50,158 nucleotides of DNA from CBDBJK01 sp965206395 (GTDB lineage: Bacteria; Chloroflexota; Dehalococcoidia; Lucifugimonadales; CATOSD01): positions 1 to 50,158 of the forward strand of contig CBDBJK010000015.1 of the NCBI GenBank assembly GCA_965206395.1, in the 5' to 3' direction. This document shows positions 1 to 8,979 of the stretch, piece after piece. The notes below the pieces were generated by a model. It saw nothing but the letters and a program-made list of their open reading frames with translations. It was not told the DNA's origin and made no database searches. Both the position numbers and the translations under genes were made by a program. How positions within the stretch are numbered: position 1 is the stretch's first letter; every line of letters begins with the position of its first letter.

Positions 1-1028
1 GCCAACGCCTGATAATCTCCGGGAGGCACAAGCCACCCGTTTTGACCTTCTTGGACAAGCTCGCAGTTTCCCCCAACGTCTGTGGCAACAACTGGCTTGC
101 CCAGTCCCATAGCTTCGAGAAGGAAGTTCGAGCAACCCTCATTGTCTACCGATGACAACACCGCCACGTCGAGGGCGGCCATGTAGTCGGCCACATTATG
201 CTGATTGCCGAAGAAGACCGCGCGAGAACCCAGTCCTAGTTCTTGAGCTAACGCCTCAAGTCCGCTTCGGAGCGGCCCATCGCCCACCATCGCCACTCGC
301 AAGCCAGGAAATCTGGCTGAAAGAGAGGCGGCGGCCCGCAGAATCGTAGCCTGATCTTTGGGCTGAGTGAGGCTGGCTATGTTTCCGATTACCAGCCCGT
401 CTGATGGCAAATCCAGGCGTTCCTTGACGCGCCGAACCATGTCTGGATCGGGTTGAAGACGCTCCGGGTTAATTCCGTTGTAGATAACGCGGGTCATGCT
501 TGGACTGATTCCGCGTTCATGCAGATACTGTCGGCCTGCCTCGCTGTTCGCCACTGCCAGATCAGAGAAGCGCGTAAGTCTGTCCTCGACAAATCGGTAG
601 GCCTTGTTCCCCAAGCCACGATCCTTTCGAAGCCCGCAACGCTCAGTCACGATGCGGACAGGCGTGCGGCTCAAGAATGAGGCTGTTAAGCCGAAAAAGG
701 TGGCTGGGCTTAGAAAGGGCTGTATGATGTGAACCTGCTGGCGTTTCAGCAGACGAGCAAACCTGATCACGGGAGCCATGCTGTACTTGCTCTTGCGATC
801 CAGATTATGAAGTGTGATTCCCTGCTCGTTCTTCAACTCGGCTTCCAGTTCACCACCCGACCGTAATGTGACCACCAGAACCCGAAATCTGTCTTTGTCC
901 AGGCCAAGCGCTAGCTCCACAAGCTGGCGTTCAGCGCCTCCGAAGCCAAGGTAGTTCACTGGCAAGCAAACGTTTATCCGGGCAGGCAGACCACTCCCAT
1001 TCTTGACTGTATGCCGGGCGGCAGACAT
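1..1028 (-). CDS. GT4-type glycosyltransferase, C-terminus cut by window edge
   Basis: The minus strand from the ATG at 1028 is open to the left edge, giving 342 visible residues. Seen: a GT-B layout with an N-terminal acceptor half that begins INVCLPVNYLGFGGAERQ (a glycine-rich loop near residues 27-34). The C-terminal nucleotide-sugar half has VIGNIASLTQPKDQ near 213-226, VAMVGDGPLR near 245-254 and the EX7E motif E297-E305 in NEGCSNFLLEAM. Known: family 4 retaining glycosyltransferases move a sugar from a nucleotide donor to a lipid-linked or glycan acceptor on the cytoplasmic face. The ATG is two bases after the TAA of the aminotransferase gene, so the two are almost certainly co-transcribed in the polysaccharide locus. 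Roughly 30-50 residues are probably missing beyond the edge. Donor and acceptor cannot be told from sequence. Confidence 0.9.
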   Translation of the reverse strand, partial: MSAARHTVKNGSGLPARINVCLPVNYLGFGGAERQLVELALGLDKDRFRVLVVTLRSGGELEAELKNEQGITLHNLDRKSKYSMAPVIRFARLLKRQQVHIIQPFLSPATFFGLTASFLSRTPVRIVTERCGLRKDRGLGNKAYRFVEDRLTRFSDLAVANSEAGRQYLHERGISPSMTRVIYNGINPERLQPDPDMVRRVKERLDLPSDGLVIGNIASLTQPKDQATILRAAASLSARFPGLRVAMVGDGPLRSGLEALAQELGLGSRAVFFGNQHNVADYMAALDVAVLSSVDNEGCSNFLLEAMGLGKPVVATDVGGNCELVQEGQNGWLVPPGDYQAL

Positions 1029-1030
1029 TA

Positions 1031-2191
1031 TTATGCTCGCCCTTCAACGGCGATGCCTTGCACTTGAAGGCTTCCCGCGTCGCGGTGTCCATTTGTAGTG
1101 AAGAATTCAACGATGCATCCAACCACTTCTTCTACCTGCTCGGTGGTCAACTCTGGATAGATTGGCAGAGAGAGAATCTCCTGAGCTACCTTTTCGGTTA
1201 CGGGCAGACCACCTTCTGGCGCGAACTCCTTGTATGGCTCTTGCAAATGAATGGGAATCGGATAGTGGATGCCAGCCATGACACAACGAGCGTGAAGCCA
1301 TTTGAGCAATGAATCCCGTTCTGGAGTTCGGACAACGAACAGGTGGTAGACTGAATTGGCCCATTCCATCTCGGTTGGAAGTGTCAGGGGCAGCGAACTC
1401 AAACACTCGGCGTACATCTTCGCGAGTTCGCGTCGTCGGCTATTCCAGCCCTCAAGACGGGCCGGTTTGACACGGAGTATAGTCGCCTGAATCTCATCGA
1501 GGCGGGCGTTGAAGCCCTGTGCCACGTGAACATATTTTTCAGAAGAGCCATGGTCACGCAGAATCTTTGCCTTTTCAACAATCTCGTCGTCGTTGGACAA
1601 TAGCATACCGGCCTCGCCGTAGGCTCCGAGATTCTTCGAGAAGTAGAAGCTGAAGCAGGCCACGTCACCGATAGATCCTGCGAGACGCCCCTTGTAGGTA
1701 GCTCCATGAGCCTGGCAAGCATCCTCGATAACCCTGAGATTGTGTCGCTTTGCAATCTCCATAATCGGGTCCATATCCGCAGGATGACCATATAGATGGA
1801 CAGGCATAATCGCCTTTGTGCGTGGGGTTATGGCGGCCTCAATTTTCGTCGGATCCATGTTCATTGTTACCGGATCGATGTCCACGAACACGGGTCGAGC
1901 GCCCGCCTGGGCTATGGCCCCTGCAGTGGCGACGAAGGTATGGGACACGGTGATTACTTCGTCCCCAGGCCCAATGCCGAGCACGCGCAAAGCCAGATGC
2001 AGCGCATCAGTTCCAGAGCCAACTCCGACACCGTGACGAGCGCCGCTAAAGGCAGCGAACTCTTCTTCCAAGGCTTGCACGTTCTCGCCCAGAAAGAGCT
2101 GCATATTTCGCAGCGACTCGCCAATGCGGGCCATGATTTCTTCTTCCAGACCAAGATACTGTTTGCGCAGGTCAACCAGAGGTATCGTCAT
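1031..2191 (-). CDS. DegT/DnrJ/EryC1/StrS aminotransferase (nucleotide-sugar aminotransferase)
   Basis: This 386-residue protein matches the usual family length and is a PLP enzyme that aminates a keto-sugar nucleotide. Visible landmarks are the N-terminal IPLVDLRKQYLGLEEEI, the GSGTDALHLALRVLG cofactor loop near 58-72, the PLP-contacting Asp in VIEDACQAHGA (D157), and the Schiff-base lysine in SFYFSKNLGAYGEAGM (K186). The gene begins four bases after the Gfo/Idh gene and is followed two bases later by the GT4 gene. Inference: a Gfo/Idh dehydrogenase followed by a DegT enzyme is the WbpB/WbpE (WlbA/WlbE) arrangement that makes a 3-amino sugar on a UDP-hexuronate. The 6-dehydrogenase for that route would be the ruined ugd-like gene at 4115-5714. 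No acetyltransferase is visible here. Confidence 0.93.
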   Translation of the reverse strand: MTIPLVDLRKQYLGLEEEIMARIGESLRNMQLFLGENVQALEEEFAAFSGARHGVGVGSGTDALHLALRVLGIGPGDEVITVSHTFVATAGAIAQAGARPVFVDIDPVTMNMDPTKIEAAITPRTKAIMPVHLYGHPADMDPIMEIAKRHNLRVIEDACQAHGATYKGRLAGSIGDVACFSFYFSKNLGAYGEAGMLLSNDDEIVEKAKILRDHGSSEKYVHVAQGFNARLDEIQATILRVKPARLEGWNSRRRELAKMYAECLSSLPLTLPTEMEWANSVYHLFVVRTPERDSLLKWLHARCVMAGIHYPIPIHLQEPYKEFAPEGGLPVTEKVAQEILSLPIYPELTTEQVEEVVGCIVEFFTTNGHRDAGSLQVQGIAVEGRA

Positions 2192-2195
2192 GCTA

Positions 2196-3272
2196 TTACC
2201 TGCTCACTGTTGCTGGGGTTAAAAGGTTTGAACTGTTTGTGACTGGCTGTTGTACTCTAGGAATCTGCGGAAGGTTGACACGTTGTCCTTCGTTGGCGAG
2301 GGACTGATGTGCCGCCTCTATGATAGAAATAACGCGCAAGGCCTCTTGGCCATCGCTGCGGGGCTTCTTCCTCTGCTCTACACACTCCAAGAAGTGGGCA
2401 CACTCAAGCTTGAGGGGTTCTGTGTCGGGAATGAACGGCGCTCTGACCTCTCCATAGTGATATTCGACAACAGGCACGTTGCTGCCATTTCCGTTGTCGC
2501 TTAATGATGCCCCTTTATCAACAATACGCAACTGGTCGAAGGGCGCTACTTCATCAAAGACCACCATTCGCTTGCTCCCCACCATCGTCAGCTTACGCAC
2601 TTTGCAAGGATCGAGCCAGCTAACGTGAGTGTGAGCCAATACCTGATTAGGGAAGCCTAGCGATATATAGGACACTTCGGCTAACGAAGGGTTAACATGC
2701 GCCGTGGCTCTGGCGCTGACCCACAGTGGGTCTTGGCCTAACAGGTACAGAAATATGGAAATATCGTGTGGCGCTAGATCCCACAGAACGTCCACGTCTG
2801 TTCTAAAGACGCCCAAATTCAGCCTGGCCGAATCTATATAGTAAAGGTTTCCCAATTCTCCACTAGACAGGAAGCTCTTCAGGAAATCCACGGTCGGGTG
2901 ATACTGATAGGTATGTCCTACCATCAGGGTCAAGCCCTTCTCCTCGGAAAGGTTGACCAGCACCTGTGCGGTTTCAACGTCCGAAGTCAAGGGCTTCTCC
3001 ACCAGGACGTGCTTCCCGGCCAGCAGAGCCTCTTTGGTGAGATTGAAGTGACTGTTGACCGGCGTCGCAATGACGATGGCATCTACGTCGCTCTTTATCA
3101 TTTCCTGGTAGTCGGAGGTTGTCAGCACATTGGGATAATAGTGCTTGATTTCGTCGAGTTTGGCTTGATCCTGATCGCACACCATATACAGTTCTGAGCC
3201 TTGCAACTCATGAAGCACACGGAGATGCTTAGCCCCCCAGTAACCAGCGCCAACTACACCAATTCGAATCAT
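2196..3272 (-). CDS. Gfo/Idh/MocA-family NAD(P)-dependent sugar dehydrogenase
   Basis: 358 residues. The N-terminal Rossmann fold shows IGVVGAGYWGAKHLRVL at residues 4-20. The EKP motif of the family is in HVLVEKPLTSD near residue 90, and LWDLAPHDISIFLYLLG (about 164-180) carries the conserved Asp-His of the substrate domain. Its start codon overlaps the stop of the sugar transferase gene (shared base 3272), which implies translational coupling. Among family members the YWG-containing type resembles WlbA/WbpB, which oxidise C3 of a UDP-sugar acid before amination by a DegT enzyme, and the next gene is a DegT enzyme. The substrate assignment is inference; the family assignment is firm. The last 20 residues are low in structure and look like a linker tail. 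Confidence 0.9.
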   Translation of the reverse strand: MIRIGVVGAGYWGAKHLRVLHELQGSELYMVCDQDQAKLDEIKHYYPNVLTTSDYQEMIKSDVDAIVIATPVNSHFNLTKEALLAGKHVLVEKPLTSDVETAQVLVNLSEEKGLTLMVGHTYQYHPTVDFLKSFLSSGELGNLYYIDSARLNLGVFRTDVDVLWDLAPHDISIFLYLLGQDPLWVSARATAHVNPSLAEVSYISLGFPNQVLAHTHVSWLDPCKVRKLTMVGSKRMVVFDEVAPFDQLRIVDKGASLSDNGNGSNVPVVEYHYGEVRAPFIPDTEPLKLECAHFLECVEQRKKPRSDGQEALRVISIIEAAHQSLANEGQRVNLPQIPRVQQPVTNSSNLLTPATVSR

Positions 3273-4027
3273 TAGTCTCTCCTTTTACGACTTGCAATTC
3301 TCACGAATACCTGCAAGATACGTACCACTGTGAACAGCATTATTCTCGAATCAAGAAGAATGCTGCGTCTTCGTATATACTCCAGGTCCAGAAGCATCAT
3401 CTCTTCCAGTCCCATTTGAAATCTCCCGTTTGATATCTGCCACAGTCCGGTGATGCCGGGCAACGTCTGAAACCGGCCATGGTGCCATTTTTCATACCAT
3501 TCTAATTCGTAATGGATCGCAGGGCGTGGCCCGACCACACTCATGTTGCCCCGTACGACGTTGAGCAACTGAGGGAGTTCATCAAGATCCGTCGTCCTGA
3601 GAAATCGGCCAATCCGCGTGATCCTGGAGTCCTTGACATCTTTAACTGCTGACCCTTCTTCATTGCTCCCGGACTGCCCTCCTTCAACGTACTTGCGGAA
3701 ACCTTCCTGATGGACCGTTTGGTCAGCGTCGGTAACCATAGAACGGAATTTGTACATGACAAACTCTTTGCCGTCAAAGCGGACGCGAGTTTGGCGAAAG
3801 AGTATAGGCCCTCGTGAGTCCAGCTTGATTGCAAGGGCGATAGTTATCCACAAAGGCGCAGAAAATACCAAAGCAGCCAAACCCACTGCGAGGTCGAGGA
3901 TTCTCTTGAGAATCAGATATGCTTGGCTTTGCGCACCGCGAGGGGGCACCTGAGTAGCGGTCATGTCTTGTATATCTAAATCTGTTCGCAAAATATGTAC
4001 TCTCTCTAAAGGGAGTTCCCATGGCAC
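3272..4027 (-). CDS. Bacterial sugar transferase (undecaprenyl-phosphate glycosyl-1-phosphate transferase)
   Basis: 251 residues of the PglC/WbaP C-terminal catalytic type, which put the first sugar-1-phosphate on undecaprenyl phosphate at the inner membrane. Seen: one re-entrant or membrane segment, LDLAVGLAALVFSAPLWITI, then RGPILFRQTRVRFDGKEF and YKFRSM, the family signature. Later come TDLDELPQLLNVVRGNMSVVGPRP and PGITGLWQISNGR. The short N-terminus means it lacks the four-helix domain of full-length WbaP. The start shown is a GTG at 4027 with a poor ribosome site; an internal ATG about 21 codons later is possible. It overlaps the Gfo/Idh gene by one base. This is the initiating enzyme of the locus and the best evidence that the cluster builds a lipid-linked surface glycan. 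Confidence 0.92.
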   Translation of the reverse strand: MPWELPLERVHILRTDLDIQDMTATQVPPRGAQSQAYLILKRILDLAVGLAALVFSAPLWITIALAIKLDSRGPILFRQTRVRFDGKEFVMYKFRSMVTDADQTVHQEGFRKYVEGGQSGSNEEGSAVKDVKDSRITRIGRFLRTTDLDELPQLLNVVRGNMSVVGPRPAIHYELEWYEKWHHGRFQTLPGITGLWQISNGRFQMGLEEMMLLDLEYIRRRSILLDSRIMLFTVVRILQVFVRIASRKRRD

Positions 4028-4114
4028 TCTAAGAGCGCGTCATTTACCGATAGGCAGCACGCAGAGCAATCTGCCCGCTCAGGTCTAACTGTGCCAGACC
4101 TATACATAAATCCT

Positions 4115-4419
4115 CTAAACACTTGACGACGTTCGAGTAAGTGGCGCGGCAGGTGCTAGCTTGACGCCATTACCCAGTCCTACTGTATGGGTAGATGGCC
4201 TGTCAGACGGGGCTGAAGCCTTCCGGCCCACTCCGAGGTAGTGGAATCCCAATCGGGTCATTTGCTCAGATTCCAGTGCATTTCGGCCATCAAAAAAGAA
4301 CTTCGGTGACATTGTGAGGCTGGAAATCTCTTCCCAATCCGCCTCTACAATTTGCGGCCATTCAGTCATGAGCACCAGCGCTTGAACGCCCTCGGCACAG
4401 GTCTTGGGATCAGATCCTA
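4115..4419 (-). pseudogene. C-terminal remnant of UDP-glucose/GDP-mannose 6-dehydrogenase
   Basis: The reading frame enters from the IS630 copy at 4420 and encodes the last ~100 residues of a nucleotide-sugar 6-dehydrogenase. Seen: CAEGVQALVLMTEWP, then FFFDGRNALES and LGFHYLGVGRK, the end of the C-terminal UDP-binding domain. The Rossmann domain, central dimer helix and catalytic Cys are absent. The first 18-19 codons of what looks like the same gene are on the far side of the IS (5658-5714). Joining the two flanks across the IS with one TA keeps the frame, but about 300 codons are missing. The product would oxidise UDP-glucose or a UDP-N-acetylhexosamine to the uronic acid. It cannot be functional here. 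Confidence 0.85.
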
Positions 4420-5657
4420 GTGGTCCAACATCATTGAAATGAATACCATGATAGTCATTGTTCCTCTTGGGGGTTCAATCGTAACGTTGAACCGAGGAGG
4501 AACCATGATGTCTACCAAGAAGTACCGTATCAGACTGACTACCGACGAACAACAGGAACTCAACGCCTTGGTCTCACGCGGTCGGGCTGCGGCGTACAAA
4601 CAGACCCATGCGCGCATTCTGCTGATGAGCGATGAGTCACGCTCGGACGGGGGAATGAAGGACGCGGACATCACCAGCGCGCTCGGTGTGGGACAGTCAA
4701 CGGTCGAGCGAATACGCAAGCGCTGTGTGGAGGAGGGGGTCGAGTCTGCGCTGAATCGCAAAAAGCAACTGCGTCGGCGTCAAAAGAGACTGGACGGCGA
4801 AGGTGAAGCACGGTTGATAGCGATGGCCTGCGGGGAACCGCCGGAGGGGCGTGCCAGTTGGACCCTGAAGCTGTTGGCTGACCAGTTGGTCGAGTGTGAG
4901 ATAGTCGGGACCATTAGCACCGAGACGGTTCGCCAGGCGCTTAAAAAAAAACGAACTGAAGCCGTGGCTGAAGCAGAGTTGGTGCATCCCGCCCGGTCAG
5001 AGCGCGGAGTTTGTGTGCGCGATGGAAGACGTACTGGAGGTCTACCAACGGCCGTACGATGGGAATGAGGTTCTGGTGTGCATGGATGAGACGAGCAAAC
5101 AGCAAGTCAAGGAGACGCGAGTGCCGCGTCCCGCAGCGCCCGGCTTATCGGCGGCATACGACTACGAATACGAGCGCAATGGAGTGAGCAGCCTGTTCAT
5201 GCTGTTTGCACCGTTGGACGGATGGCGCCGAGTCGAGGTCAGAGAGCGTCGCACGAAGGTGGACTGGGCGCATGTGATAAAGAAACTGGTCGACGAGGAC
5301 TACCCTGACAGAGACCGGATCGTGCTGGTAATGGACAATCTCAACACTCACAAGCTGTCCTCGCTATACGAGGCATTCGAGCCTGCTGAGGCGAGGCGTA
5401 TAGCTGAGCGACTGGAGATACACTACACTCCCAAACACGGGGAGTTGGTTGAATATGGCGGAGATAGAGATCGGTGTGCTGGCTCGACAGTGCCTGGACC
5501 GACGGATTGCCAATCAAGACATCCTGCGCGGCGAGGTCAATGCTTGGCAGAATCAACGCAACCGGGATGTGATACGAGTGGATTGGCGCTTCACTACCGA
5601 GGATGCGCGCATCAAGCTAAAGTCACTCTACCCATCAATACAAAAACGTTGAACCAC
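4420..5657 (+). mobile_element. IS630-family insertion sequence, copy A
   Basis: A 1238-bp element with 10-bp imperfect terminal repeats, GTGGTCCAAC at the left and the complement of GTGGTTCAAC at the right, flanked by TA at 4418-4419 and 5658-5659. The duplicated TA sits in a CTAG target. Three other copies lie in the window (7743-8979, 17622-18870, 41959-43207). Copy A lacks the 12-bp internal duplication present in the last two, and it carries one extra G near 5440. It sits between the two remnants of the sugar dehydrogenase gene. Confidence 0.93.
4505..5652 (+). pseudogene. IS630 transposase, copy A, frameshifted near the catalytic Glu
   Basis: Translation starts at the ATG at 4505, just after a strong GAGGAGG ribosome site. 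The first frame encodes a helix-turn-helix and linker region (SALGVGQSTVERIRKR) and runs into a run of nine A bases at about 4943. In all copies the DDE domain is in a second frame reached by slippage there (NELKPWLKQ...). The DDE part has CMDETS (first Asp) and LVMDNLNTHK (second Asp). In this copy CACGGGGAG has one G more than the other copies, so the reading changes from KHGSWLNMAEIEIG to KHGELVEYGGDRD and the catalytic Glu is lost. This copy is therefore expected to be inactive but may still be moved by a transposase from another copy. Confidence 0.85.
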
Positions 5658-5714
5658 TAGTCCCGCCGCAGCGACAGAACCAACGTAACCCAATCCGATT
5701 ACACTGACTTTCAT
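5658..5714 (-). pseudogene. N-terminal remnant of UDP-glucose/GDP-mannose 6-dehydrogenase
   Basis: From the ATG at 5714 the minus strand encodes MKVSVIGLGYVGSVAAAGL, the typical first beta-alpha unit of the NAD-binding domain of this family (GxGYVG). It then runs into the TA and terminal repeat of IS630 copy A. Only about 19 codons remain. The missing middle of the gene is not seen anywhere else in the window. Confidence 0.8.
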
Positions 5715-5827
5715 ACAAATTTGCCCTTTCCAAACCAGGTCTTAGTTCCATCAGGTAACCTAGCCTGAGAGTCACTTGATTGTTGCCTGTCTTCCGTCTT
5801 AACTGTTGACCTTGAATATCCTAAAAC

Positions 5828-6842
5828 TTAGGTGGAGGACATGCCTTCGTTTAATTGCCGTTCCACTCGGCCTGCCTCTAAAGCCTGGAGGATTGCGGTA
5901 GCTGCGCGGTCGGGATCATGTCGATAAGGTAGGCCGTTCGCGGCAAGGGACATTGCGATTATTCCCTTCACGTGCTTACCAATTTCATCCAGGTCAGGGT
6001 TAACGAATTCCGCCCCTTCTCCCTCATAGGCTTTAGCTACGACGGCTGTTGGGGCAGCAGTATTGACGATCGCCCAGTCCAGGTTACTCGGGCTTAGATA
6101 ACGAGTCATCGCTTCTGCGAAATCCGATGCCTTGAAGGCCGTCTGTTTCACCCTGTTTTGTCATCAAGTTGCACATATAGATGCGTATCCCTTTAGTAAA
6201 GGCAACGGCGTCTGTTATTCCCTTTGGCAGGGTGTTTGGCAGTATGCTGGTGTACAGGTCGCCTGGCCCAAATACGATAGCGTTCGCATCTAAAATTGCT
6301 TGAACTGCCTTTGGGTTCGCTTCTACGTCTCGGTTCAAAAAGATTCGTTTGATCCTAGGCAAAGGAGTCAATCTAAGGTCGATGTCAGACTCGCCTACAA
6401 TCAAACGGCCATCGTCTAACTCGGCGCATAGTTCTGCTGTTTCCAGAGTCACAGGGACAACTTGACCTGTTACTCCAAGCAATCGACTAATGTCACCGAT
6501 GGCAACTTCCAGATCGTCGCTCAGGCTTGTAAGAGCCGCGAGCAAAAGGTTTCCCACACTATGGCCATTGAGGCTGGAGTCTGTGCCGAATTTGAATTCA
6601 AGGGCCTCTCTTATCCTCAGAGTATCCTGCGAATCGTCGCTTAATGCCATCAGACACTGGCGAAGGTCACCAAAGGGAGGATACCCAAACTCTTTGCGGA
6701 GAAGACCAGAACTGCCACCGCTGTCAAACATTGTGACGATGACAGTCAGCTCAACAGGGTAGAGTTTCAATCCTCTCAGGATGTTGGAACTACCGCTGCC
6801 CCCGCCAATCACTAGAATTTTGGGCTTCCTCGCTATTATCAT
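5828..6842 (-). pseudogene. yvcK: YvcK/CofD-like family protein, one-base frameshift
   Basis: The first frame (6842 to about 6140) has ILVIGGGSGSSNILRGLK, MFDSGGSSGLLRKEFGYPPFGDLRQC and FGPGDLYTSILPNTL, all hallmarks of the YvcK branch of the CofD fold. At about 6137-6140 the frame breaks. GETDGLQGIGF is read where the family has GETDGF followed by a helical region, and removing one base of GGCCTTC gives GETDGFKASDFAEAM. The second frame then continues to the stop at 5828. The repaired protein is about 337 residues, a normal length. Known: YvcK proteins bind UDP-sugars such as UDP-GlcNAc and affect cell-wall growth and carbon use. Its place in a nucleotide-sugar locus fits that. The break may be real or a sequencing error. 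Confidence 0.85.
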
Positions 6843-7246
6843 TCATTCCGTGTTATCGCTACGTAAGATTGATAGATGAGTCGTCTTCAGCATGTTCCAT
6901 CGAGGCGCAAATCCCGGTCGCTAGCGGTTATTCTAAAATTCCGGACACGCTGCCGCAGTCCCGACACCATCCGGCTTCCAAGAATTTATTATGCTCCAGG
7001 CCACCTATCTTGATGCGGCGATACTGAATCACCACCTCGAAAGGTAAAATTGCTAGGCAATCTGAGACGGTGAACGGCCTAGTGGCTGCCTCAACTTCAC
7101 GGAATTAATCCTTAGCTACCGAGGAAGCGCTTGTTCTCTAAATGCCCTGTTCAGACAAAATGAAGGCCGTTCACTGTAGCCGGGCTTCATTTACTTATTG
7201 ACAATCAATCCAAAAATAATAACAACGAAATCTTCTGAATGTGAGT
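6843..7246. other. 404-bp gene-free interval with long inverted repeat
   Basis: No coding frame is convincing on either strand. The interval lies between the stop of the nusG-like gene and the start of the yvcK-like gene, all read leftward. It contains a 14-bp inverted repeat described separately. The rest is AT-rich near 7195-7240. It is a candidate untranslated leader for the downstream polysaccharide genes. Confidence 0.5.
7067..7177. repeat. 14-bp inverted repeat with ~83-nt loop
   Basis: ACGGTGAACGGCCT at 7067-7080 pairs with AGGCCGTTCACTGT at 7164-7177, with a single G-T wobble. In a leftward transcript this would form a long-range stem between the antiterminator gene and the next gene. 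It could be a leader structure, a recombination relic or a small transposon-derived repeat. I cannot tell which. Confidence 0.5.
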
Positions 7247-7742
7247 TCAGGCTCTTGGCAATGCGCCCACTAAGTCTGCCTCAGCGATCTCTACAGGTGA
7301 CAGGCCCCCCACGACTTGAAGAAGGACGCAGCAGCGCTGTCGGGAGCTAAAATGCCGCTGGAAGATGCCTTCCAACCCTGCAAATGGCCCATGCTTGACA
7401 ACGACTTTCTCTCCCGGTTGAAAAATCTTCTGGTCGTACCCTTCATCGTTCCACCATGCAACACGTTCGCGGATATAATCTACAAGCTCTTCGGGTATGG
7501 GCGTTGGGCGACCGTCTGTGCCGAGAAAATAATTTAGTCCCGGAGACCAGCGTATGACAGGCCACCTAGAGGTATTGACATCAAAACGACAAAATACATA
7601 GGTAGGAAATAGCGGTTCCTCAGTACGTTTGCCTCGCTTTTTGGAAGCGATTCGCGGATAGAATACTTCGACGCCCAGGGAGGTCAGATTAGTGACAAGC
7701 CAGGATTCTTTCTGCGGCTTGCTCTTCGCCACGTACCAACTA
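7247..7742 (-). pseudogene. NusG/RfaH-like (UpxY/LoaP-type) antiterminator, interrupted by IS630 at codon 3
   Basis: The remaining reading frame encodes SWYVAKSKPQKESWLVTNL, which is the NGN-domain start of NusG paralogues, then FYPRIASKKRG and PLFPTYVFCRF. The C-terminus has a KOW-like segment, FQPGEKVVVKHGPFAGLEG (about residues 105-123). About 164 residues are expected, the size of specialised NusG paralogues that act on one long operon. IS630 copy B lies immediately 5'. Removing it and one TA joins the frame to an ATG at 8986, giving MTSWYVAKSK. Known: RfaH, UpxY and LoaP help RNA polymerase read through long polysaccharide or secondary-metabolite operons. Here the native start and ribosome site are separated from the gene by 1.2 kb. 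An internal GTG (VAKSKP, about 7732) could give a protein lacking the first few residues. Confidence 0.88.
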
Positions 7743-8979
7743 GTGGTTCAACGTTTTTGTATTGATGGGTAGAGTGACTTTAGCTTGATGCGCGCATCCT
7801 CGGTAGTGAAGCGCCAATCCACTCGTATCACATCCCGGTTGCGTTGATTCTGCCAAGCATTGACCTCGCCGCGCAGGATGTCTTGATTGGCAATCCGTCG
7901 GTCCAGGCACTGTCGAGCCAGCACACCGATCTCTATCTCCGCCATATTCAACCAACTCCCGTGTTTGGGAGTGTAGTGTATCTCCAGTCGCTCAGCTATA
8001 CGCCTCGCCTCAGCAGGCTCGAATGCCTCGTATAGCGAGGACAGCTTGTGAGTGTTGAGATTGTCCATTACCAGCACGATCCGGTCTCTGTCAGGGTAGT
8101 CCTCGTCGACCAGTTTCTTTATCACATGCGCCCAGTCCACCTTCGTGCGACGCTCTCTGACCTCGACTCGGCGCCATCCGTCCAACGGTGCAAACAGCAT
8201 GAACAGGCTGCTCACTCCATTGCGCTCGTATTCGTAGTCGTATGCCGCCGATAAGCCGGGCGCTGCGGGACGCGGCACTCGCGTCTCCTTGACTTGCTGT
8301 TTGCTCGTCTCATCCATGCACACCAGAACCTCATTCCCATCGTACGGCCGTTGGTAGACCTCCAGTACGTCTTCCATCGCGCACACAAACTCCGCGCTCT
8401 GACCGGGCGGGATGCACCAACTCTGCTTCAGCCACGGCTTCAGTTCGTTTTTTTTTAAGCGCCTGGCGAACCGTCTCGGTGCTAATGGTCCCGACTATCT
8501 CACACTCGACCAACTGGTCAGCCAACAGCTTCAGGGTCCAACTGGCACGCCCCTCCGGCGGTTCCCCGCAGGCCATCGCTATCAACCGTGCTTCACCTTC
8601 GCCGTCCAGTCTCTTTTGACGCCGACGCAGTTGCTTTTTGCGATTCAGCGCAGACTCGACCCCCTCCTCCACACAGCGCTTGCGTATTCGCTCGACCGTT
8701 GACTGTCCCACACCGAGCGCGCTGGTGATGTCCGCGTCCTTCATTCCCCCGTCCGAGCGTGACTCATCGCTCATCAGCAGAATGCGCGCATGGGTCTGTT
8801 TGTACGCCGCAGCCCGACCGCGTGAGACCAAGGCGTTGAGTTCCTGTTGTTCGTCGGTAGTCAGTCTGATACGGTACTTCTTGGTAGACATCATGGTTCC
8901 TCCTCGGTTCAACGTTACGATTGAACCCCCAAGAGGAACAATGACTATCATGGTATTCATTTCAATGATGTTGGACCAC
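7743..8979 (-). mobile_element. IS630-family insertion sequence, copy B
   Basis: A 1237-bp element in minus orientation, flanked by TA at 7741-7742 and 8980-8981 within a CTAG target. Its sequence matches copy A except that it lacks the extra G. It also lacks the 12-bp duplication of copies C and D. It is inserted after the third codon of the nusG-like gene, and its left end supplies the sequence following the last sense codon of the response-regulator gene. Confidence 0.93.
7748..8894 (-). CDS. IS630 transposase (two frames joined at an A9 run), copy B
   Basis: Frame 1 starts at the ATG at 8894 and frame 2 ends at 7748. The two are joined by slippage at the run of nine A bases near 8450. 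Deleting one A (or adding two) makes one continuous DDE transposase of about 380 residues. The catalytic set is intact here: CMDETS, LVMDNLNTHK and GSWLNMAEIEI. Copies B, C and D thus all keep a complete catalytic frame, unlike copy A. Confidence 0.85.

Noticed and set aside
152..680. Plus-strand ORFs in the first kilobase
   Set aside because: The minus strand is one open glycosyltransferase frame with all family motifs; the plus-strand frames are its shadows.
4417..4987. Long antisense ORFs opposite the IS630 and IS3 transposases
   Set aside because: They recur in every IS copy as mirror frames of the transposase genes, have no ribosome sites and show no domain.
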